Positions 59,025-64,000 of a DNA stretch of 64,000 nucleotides are shown here, piece by piece (the stretch's first letter is position 1; the number at the start of each line of letters is the position of its first letter). Below the pieces are notes generated by a model. That model did not search any database and was not told the origin of the DNA. It worked only from the letters and a program-made list of their open reading frames with translations. Source of the DNA: Aquimarina spongiae (GTDB lineage Bacteria > Bacteroidota > Bacteroidia > Flavobacteriales > Flavobacteriaceae). The position numbers were made by a program, and so were the translations under genes. The stretch spans positions 45,294 through 109,293 of the forward strand of contig NZ_FQYP01000012.1 of assembly GCF_900141785.1 (NCBI RefSeq), written 5' to 3'.

Positions 59025-62000
59025 TTATTTTATGAGGAAACTTCCCTTGTATCTTACTTTAAAGTTATCTCCTCTAATGATATATTTATAAACACCCTGC
59101 GTTAGATTTTTGGCTGTAAACAGGAAGGTGTCAGACATTGCACCATCGTTTGTAATTTCCTCTTCCTGTACAATTCTTCCTAGCATATCGACCACCGAAA
59201 TGGTAATTTTTTCATTTGGTGTAGGCATTATTATAGTGGTCTGACTACTAAATGGATTAGGGGAATTACGTACCGAAGTTCTGACTTGTGCTACATTTTC
59301 GGTGTCTTCCTCTTCAGCAATGATTTCTTCATCTTCAGATCCAATTGTCTTAGTAAAAGCAAGATTTTTCACTTCAATCGTAAAAGGAGAGGAATTCTTG
59401 TAATCTCCCTGGATTGAAAATACTACACTTCTGATATCGCTAATTGTGGTTTTTTGCTTTGCTTTATTGGCAAAATCAGTAAACGCAATCGTATATTTTT
59501 GTAGCGAATTATTGGCTTTTATTTGATAACGCAATCTGTCGTTCCAGTCGATCAGGTCTTTGGATACCAAAATGACTTCTACATCGGTATTGGCTTGTAA
59601 TTCGAAAGTAACTCCAATAAATTCTGAAACATCTAAGGTAAGATCTCCACCAAGGATATTTCTGAATAGATTCATCGTTTCTTTTACAGATCCCTGTACA
59701 GTTACATCTCTTTCTACCAGATAGTCATCAGTATCTTGTTCTGAAGCTTTGTTTTGTACAATGCTGAAGTCAGAAATTATTGCTCCTCCTTCTTGATAGT
59801 CAACACCCCATGGCCCATCGGCTAGATACAAGATGTCTGCTTTTGTGGGATCATCACCTGTAATAGCAAAACCAATATCAAATAAGTAACCAGTATCCAC
59901 ATTAATGGTTTCAAAATAAGATCCAGATAACGGAATACTTTTAGTAATTAATTCTTCATTATCTTGCTCAGTAGCTCTTTTGTTTCCTCTGAAATTAACT
60001 TGATTGGCTTGTGCTTTATTCACTATGCTCAATGTCAATTGTCCATCTCTATAAAATCCTTTTTGGATGAATATCTCTGGGATATTGTTAGGAATAAATG
60101 TTTTTCCTAATGACTTTCCTATAGCCAATTGATCGATAATGGTATTCGCAATATGCACGGCTTGAGGGATGGATCCTCCCCAGATCTGGAAATTCAAATA
60201 ATCTCCTTCTGGATAGGCTTCAATATTCCATAAACTATACAATTCATTCTGAAATTCGTCAAGTCGCACAGAAAAATGTAACGCATATTCGATTTCTCCT
60301 CCTGGTCTTTTGATTCTAGTATTTACCAAATCGAAGTTTCTTACTCGTAATGTTCGGATATCTTCGATAATAGAACCGTTAAGTCGATCACAAATGGTTT
60401 TGGAGTGATCATAAACTCCTCCTTTAGTGGTCATTGCCAGAGCAGCACCAACTCGATCTTCCTGGTTGTAATAATCAATAGAAAAAACAGCAGTCGCATT
60501 GGTGATCCCGATTAAATCGTCTGGGCTAGAAACATATGAAGTTTCAATTCCAGCAGCACCAGTAAGCGGGAAGTAGACACTAAGATCTGTTCCATTTTTT
60601 GTACGATATTTTCTGGATCCTGGCGAAAACTTCTCCTGTAAACGCTTCTGATTGGATACTTTGTTTGTTTTTGCTCTTAAGAAATTTCTTTTGGCAATCA
60701 AATTCGCCAGATCTCCATTACTTTCTAATCCACCATCGTTTCCAGAGGTCACTACACCTTCTTCAGTAAGTTCTGGGATATTAGTGGTCTTCAGAGATGA
60801 ATATTGATCTGCACTGATATGAAATAGCATATCATTAAAATCATGATCTGCAGATGGATAATCTCTTCTGGTATCTTCAAATCCCAGAACAATAGTCTGA
60901 TTTGCAGTGTCCGCCAATAAAATATTGTGGGGGCGTAATGCTTCATCACACTCTGGATTAAAATCTGGATTAGAATAAAGTTGCCATAACCCTGAATCTA
61001 CAGTAGTCCCATTCCATCCATCAACTAGAAGCACCCAACCAATACCGGTGTCTGCGGGGAAACTGCCTAGATCTATCGTATTACCAGCAACTAATCCACC
61101 ATCACTTCCTGTTTTAGACCCGTTAGGGAACACCAGGGTAATATCTTCTGGACTAGGAGCTTGTTGTAATGGGCTATTGATGTCATAGGTATAATATCCT
61201 AAGGTGTTTTTGTAAGTTGTATTTTCGTTAATGAAGGTCACTTTGATATTAGCAGTACTCTCTACAATGACATCAGTATCATATCCTGAGTAAATATAGT
61301 TGGGATTGTTATTTGGGATTGAATTTCCTTCAGGCAATGCACCGTCAATCCTATTGATATAATCGGTGGATAGAGTTTCGTTAGTATCCAGATAATTTGG
61401 AGTACCATTCGTAGTATAAGTGCCAAGGTACTGATATCGTTCTCCTATACTTAGTACGGGAAAGCTCGCTGGTGTTTGATTTCCGTTTTCAGAATCAAAA
61501 ACTGTTTCTTTTACATCAAAATGATCATCAAGTCCATCCTGATCAAAGTCACTTCCTGCTGCCACAGTATCAGCAACATTATCGGCATTGGTATCATAGG
61601 CATCTACATGATCCAGCTTTCCATCATTATTAGAATCTGTATCCATGAAATCTGGTAGATCAGTACCATCGGTATTTACATATCCTTGTGGAGTACCTCC
61701 CTGATCGGGATCAAAAGCATCATCCATTCCATCTCTATCGGTGTCATTACCTGATAAAGTTATAAAACTGGCATTGTTTTGCCCTTCAATCAAATCTATG
61801 ATTCCATCTCCATCAGCATCAATATCATAGGGGTCGTATATTAAATCTCCATCAGTATCTGTGGGGAAGAATGCAACTCCCGTTTGATCTACATCAACGA
61901 TATCTGCAATTCCATCGAGATCAGAATCCACAAAATTATCATCTTCAGAATTGAAATACCCATCGCCGTTGGTATCGTAGCTTCCTAAGCCCGCTTCAAC

Positions 62001-63026
62001 AATATCAAAAATACCATCGTTATCACTATCTAGGTCTAATACATTAGGTACACCATCTCTATCGGTATCAAAAGCAAGAGATACACCACTATTACATGTA
62101 GCACCAAAATCAGGATCAAGATAGTTAAAGGTACCATCGCCATCATCATCTCCATAAGGGTCTATTCCTCCGCCTTCTACTAGATCTGGTATCCCATCTC
62201 CGTCGGTATCTTTATCAAAAGGGTCTAAGACTTCATCCTGATCGGCATCTACTGGAGAAACACCAATGGCACATTTAAAACCATCATTAGAATTGGTAAC
62301 TTCAGTATTATTTAATAGTGTAGCGTACGGACTTGGATTTTCATAGTCATTTACCAAATATAGTCCTCCTTGATTACTCGAAACATATAATCGATTACTA
62401 GTATCAGTATATGCTGCGCCAAAAGTGTGACTAGGTAAATCAGTTACCGATTTGCTGCTAAATGCTGGTGTAGCTGTAGTAAGGTCCCATTTATAGACGT
62501 TTCCTCGGCTACCCCCGTATAAATTACCATCTATAAATACAATATCGGCACAGGTTTGTGGTGAGGCTTGATCAGAAACTACAATTTCAAAAACAGGGGA
62601 AGAAGTTCCATCATAATCCTGAAGATTTAGGATCTTATGAAATGATCTTTTGTCTAGTGCGTTTTGAAAAACCCATAGGTTTCCTTCGTTATCTACGTCT
62701 GCTGCATATCCCCCACCAAATTGGATAGCTCCATTGGGAGCTACGGCTCCTAAATCTAAGATAAAGTCTTCTCCGATTCGCAACAAGTGTTTATCACTAT
62801 TTCTAATCGCATACAGGAAATTATCTACAGGGTTATATCCGCCTGCATTGTATGCGGTATGGGTATGTAAAGGATCCGAATAGGTTCCGGTAATAGGATC
62901 GTAAGAACGTAGAGCACCAGAAATAACCTGGTAAAACTTACCTTCATTACAATCAAAAGGTTGCTGTGCATAGCTTGATGGAGCTAAGGCAAGAAGCAAT
63001 ATAAAAAGAGTAATTATTTTTTTCAT
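59025..63026 (-). CDS. T9SS-secreted protein with thrombospondin type 3 repeats and DUF4114
   Basis: A 1,333-aa protein. Signal peptide (LFILLLALAPSSYAQ); a propeller-like N-domain to about residue 250 (FYQVISGALRSYDPITG); an Asp/Gly-rich thrombospondin type 3 calcium-binding array (about 260-505, units such as DTDRDGVPNVLD and DSDNDGIFDIVEAG); a DUF4114-type domain about 640-735 (GWVLLVDGWN, FNDMLFHIS); a middle region with LRVRNFDLVNTRIK; a possible carbohydrate-binding domain at 1110-1225; and a C-terminal type IX sorting domain (RNSPNPFSSQTTIIMP, then GVYKYIIRG). It is likely surface-exposed or released. A GT2 gene lies 63 bp upstream on the same strand. Confidence 0.92.
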   Translation of the reverse strand: MKKIITLFILLLALAPSSYAQQPFDCNEGKFYQVISGALRSYDPITGTYSDPLHTHTAYNAGGYNPVDNFLYAIRNSDKHLLRIGEDFILDLGAVAPNGAIQFGGGYAADVDNEGNLWVFQNALDKRSFHKILNLQDYDGTSSPVFEIVVSDQASPQTCADIVFIDGNLYGGSRGNVYKWDLTTATPAFSSKSVTDLPSHTFGAAYTDTSNRLYVSSNQGGLYLVNDYENPSPYATLLNNTEVTNSNDGFKCAIGVSPVDADQDEVLDPFDKDTDGDGIPDLVEGGGIDPYGDDDGDGTFNYLDPDFGATCNSGVSLAFDTDRDGVPNVLDLDSDNDGIFDIVEAGLGSYDTNGDGYFNSEDDNFVDSDLDGIADIVDVDQTGVAFFPTDTDGDLIYDPYDIDADGDGIIDLIEGQNNASFITLSGNDTDRDGMDDAFDPDQGGTPQGYVNTDGTDLPDFMDTDSNNDGKLDHVDAYDTNADNVADTVAAGSDFDQDGLDDHFDVKETVFDSENGNQTPASFPVLSIGERYQYLGTYTTNGTPNYLDTNETLSTDYINRIDGALPEGNSIPNNNPNYIYSGYDTDVIVESTANIKVTFINENTTYKNTLGYYTYDINSPLQQAPSPEDITLVFPNGSKTGSDGGLVAGNTIDLGSFPADTGIGWVLLVDGWNGTTVDSGLWQLYSNPDFNPECDEALRPHNILLADTANQTIVLGFEDTRRDYPSADHDFNDMLFHISADQYSSLKTTNIPELTEEGVVTSGNDGGLESNGDLANLIAKRNFLRAKTNKVSNQKRLQEKFSPGSRKYRTKNGTDLSVYFPLTGAAGIETSYVSSPDDLIGITNATAVFSIDYYNQEDRVGAALAMTTKGGVYDHSKTICDRLNGSIIEDIRTLRVRNFDLVNTRIKRPGGEIEYALHFSVRLDEFQNELYSLWNIEAYPEGDYLNFQIWGGSIPQAVHIANTIIDQLAIGKSLGKTFIPNNIPEIFIQKGFYRDGQLTLSIVNKAQANQVNFRGNKRATEQDNEELITKSIPLSGSYFETINVDTGYLFDIGFAITGDDPTKADILYLADGPWGVDYQEGGAIISDFSIVQNKASEQDTDDYLVERDVTVQGSVKETMNLFRNILGGDLTLDVSEFIGVTFELQANTDVEVILVSKDLIDWNDRLRYQIKANNSLQKYTIAFTDFANKAKQKTTISDIRSVVFSIQGDYKNSSPFTIEVKNLAFTKTIGSEDEEIIAEEEDTENVAQVRTSVRNSPNPFSSQTTIIMPTPNEKITISVVDMLGRIVQEEEITNDGAMSDTFLFTAKNLTQGVYKYIIRGDNFKVRYKGSFLIK

Positions 63027-63089
63027 AGGTATACTTTATGCGTACTTGATATTATTTTTTTAATTCTTGATATAGAGTTTTGATAGTAG

Positions 63090-63896
63090 TTATTTTACCA
63101 TATTGTAATTCAGTTTTAGTTTCAAGTTTTCTGTTATTTTTTTACTAGTTGTACTGATTTTAAGGTAGCTTATCCATATTGCTAACAGGTTGATAGGGAT
63201 CAGGAATGAATCTTTAAGCGTTATTTTCGATCCTTCTACTTCGATCCAGCTATCTAGTGGTTCTTCGCTAATGCAGTTCAACAGATCTTTAAGTCCGATA
63301 TGCTTTTTCAATCTCAAGAAGATTTCGATATCAAATAACCATCTGCTGATAAATCTTTGGCTGTATACATTCTCTATGATACTTTTCTTAAATACTTTGG
63401 CACCACATTGTGTGTCTTTGATAGGCAGTTGCAGGATATGTCTGATAAAGAATCCTACAAAGTTTGATAACAAGTTTCTTAGAAAACTTCTCTCTATATT
63501 GTTAGCTTCTTCTGCTTTTCTGGATCCAAATACCATGGTTAGGTTTGGATTAGCATTTAGTTTTTCTACCAGATTGTCCATTTCTTCCAACGAAGTAGAA
63601 AGGTCAGCATCCAGGAATCCGATATTATCGATATGATCTAATTCTTTTAGGTAATTGGCTCCTGCTTGTACTGCAGATGCTTTTCCTTGGTTTTGTTCCA
63701 GATCGATTACCGATATTCTTTTGGGATCGAATTGTCTTAGTTGTTGTAGTAGCTCTAAGGTATTGTCTGCGCTACCATCGTTTACAAAACAGAAGTGATA
63801 ATTATTATTGTTGGTTAAAAATTGGCAAAATTTGTCTTTTTCCAATCTATAATATTCATTATAGCATGGAATAATAATTCCAGTAATTTTCGTCAT
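63090..63896 (-). CDS. GT2 glycosyltransferase, dolichyl-phosphate-mannose-synthase-like, copy 2
   Basis: A 268-aa GT2 enzyme from the ATG at 63896 (MTKITGIIIPCYNEYYRL). Motifs parallel those of copy 1 at 48677: FCFVNDGSADNT, QGKASAVQAGANYL, IGFLDADLSTS, MVFGSRKA, IKDTQCGAKVFKK and SRWLFDIEIFLR. It is clearly a paralogue of copy 1, with the two bracketing the surface-glycan region. The T9SS protein gene follows after 63 bp on the same strand, so the two may be co-transcribed. It probably makes a polyprenyl-phosphate sugar; which sugar is unknown. Confidence 0.92.
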   Translation of the reverse strand: MTKITGIIIPCYNEYYRLEKDKFCQFLTNNNNYHFCFVNDGSADNTLELLQQLRQFDPKRISVIDLEQNQGKASAVQAGANYLKELDHIDNIGFLDADLSTSLEEMDNLVEKLNANPNLTMVFGSRKAEEANNIERSFLRNLLSNFVGFFIRHILQLPIKDTQCGAKVFKKSIIENVYSQRFISRWLFDIEIFLRLKKHIGLKDLLNCISEEPLDSWIEVEGSKITLKDSFLIPINLLAIWISYLKISTTSKKITENLKLKLNYNMVK

Positions 63897-64000
63897 TATA
63901 ATTAAGATTTTGGGGGAATACTTCAGGGGCAATTACAAGTAGAAGTATTCTTGATACATTATATTTCTCTTAGTTTTTTATGTTAAACATTCTTCTGGGG

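Noticed and set aside
61500..62250. Repetitive DNA that looks like a direct-repeat or CRISPR-like array
   Set aside because: It encodes the Asp-rich thrombospondin type 3 units of the T9SS protein; the repeats are irregular and lie in one reading frame, with no spacer pattern.
1..64000. tRNA, rRNA, transposase, integrase, phage or restriction genes
   Set aside because: I looked for their typical motifs and saw none; without a tRNA scan I cannot fully exclude a tRNA.

Overview
The window is AT-rich chromosomal DNA from a member of the Bacteroidetes, most likely a marine Flavobacteriaceae (an Aquimarina-like genome would fit, but I cannot fix the genus). The evidence is a SusC/SusD pair, a type IX secretion C-terminal sorting domain, tandem FG-GAP/ASPIC-UnbV lipoproteins, DUF547 proteins and an arsenosugar (ArsM/ArsS) cluster. 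I see no rRNA or tRNA gene, insertion sequence, phage gene or CRISPR array.

Region 1 (1-3502): the 3' part of a BamA/TamA-type outer-membrane barrel gene that runs off the left edge, a small lipoprotein, an SDR oxidoreductase and an AraC-type regulator. Region 2 (3495-13973): an arsenosugar-type cluster. The main minus-strand operon runs peroxidase-like protein, radical SAM ArsS, a diverged TIGR04282 protein, rhodanese, canonical TIGR04282 protein, purine nucleoside phosphorylase, ArsM. Nearby are a TIGR04283 glycosyltransferase, three DUF547 paralogues and, on the other strand, an Old Yellow Enzyme. A 9-bp inverted repeat precedes the operon and a 22-bp palindrome precedes the OYE gene.

Region 3 (14261-37640): a polysaccharide-utilisation locus. 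Two LacI regulators flank a secreted GH65 enzyme with the acid/base pair of a hydrolase. A cytoplasmic GH13 alpha-glucosidase and SusC/SusD follow. Active-site residues suggest alpha-1,6/alpha-1,2-linked glucans (isomalto-oligosaccharide, branched dextran or kojibiose-type) as substrate. Three tandem ~1,100-aa FG-GAP/UnbV lipoproteins, a vanadium-haloperoxidase-like lipoprotein and a GyrI-like membrane-anchored protein continue in the same direction with overlapping ends. Region 4 (37668-38543): a PAP2 phosphatase.

Region 5 (38884-45638): the most unusual part. It holds a DUF1842-like small protein, two acidic coiled-coil proteins and an 854-aa beta-rich protein ending in short helical repeats, followed by an unrelated unknown protein. 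None has a signal peptide. The large proteins share domains with one another in a mosaic way, so they look like components of one undescribed system. Region 6 (45665-48391, minus strand) is a signalling operon (unknown protein, 7-TM protein, histidine kinase, LuxR-type response regulator) converging on it.

Region 7 (48677-63896): surface-glycan genes. Two paralogous dolichyl-phosphate-mannose-synthase-like GT2 enzymes bracket a translationally coupled operon (GT-C-like membrane protein, Ig-like protein, membrane-anchored GH5-like protein), a GT4, two STAS-domain proteins, a flippase and a 1,333-aa T9SS-secreted protein with thrombospondin type 3 repeats. The likely logic is that the GT2 enzymes make polyprenyl-phosphate sugars for the GT-C protein, while the flippase and GT4 assemble and export glycan.
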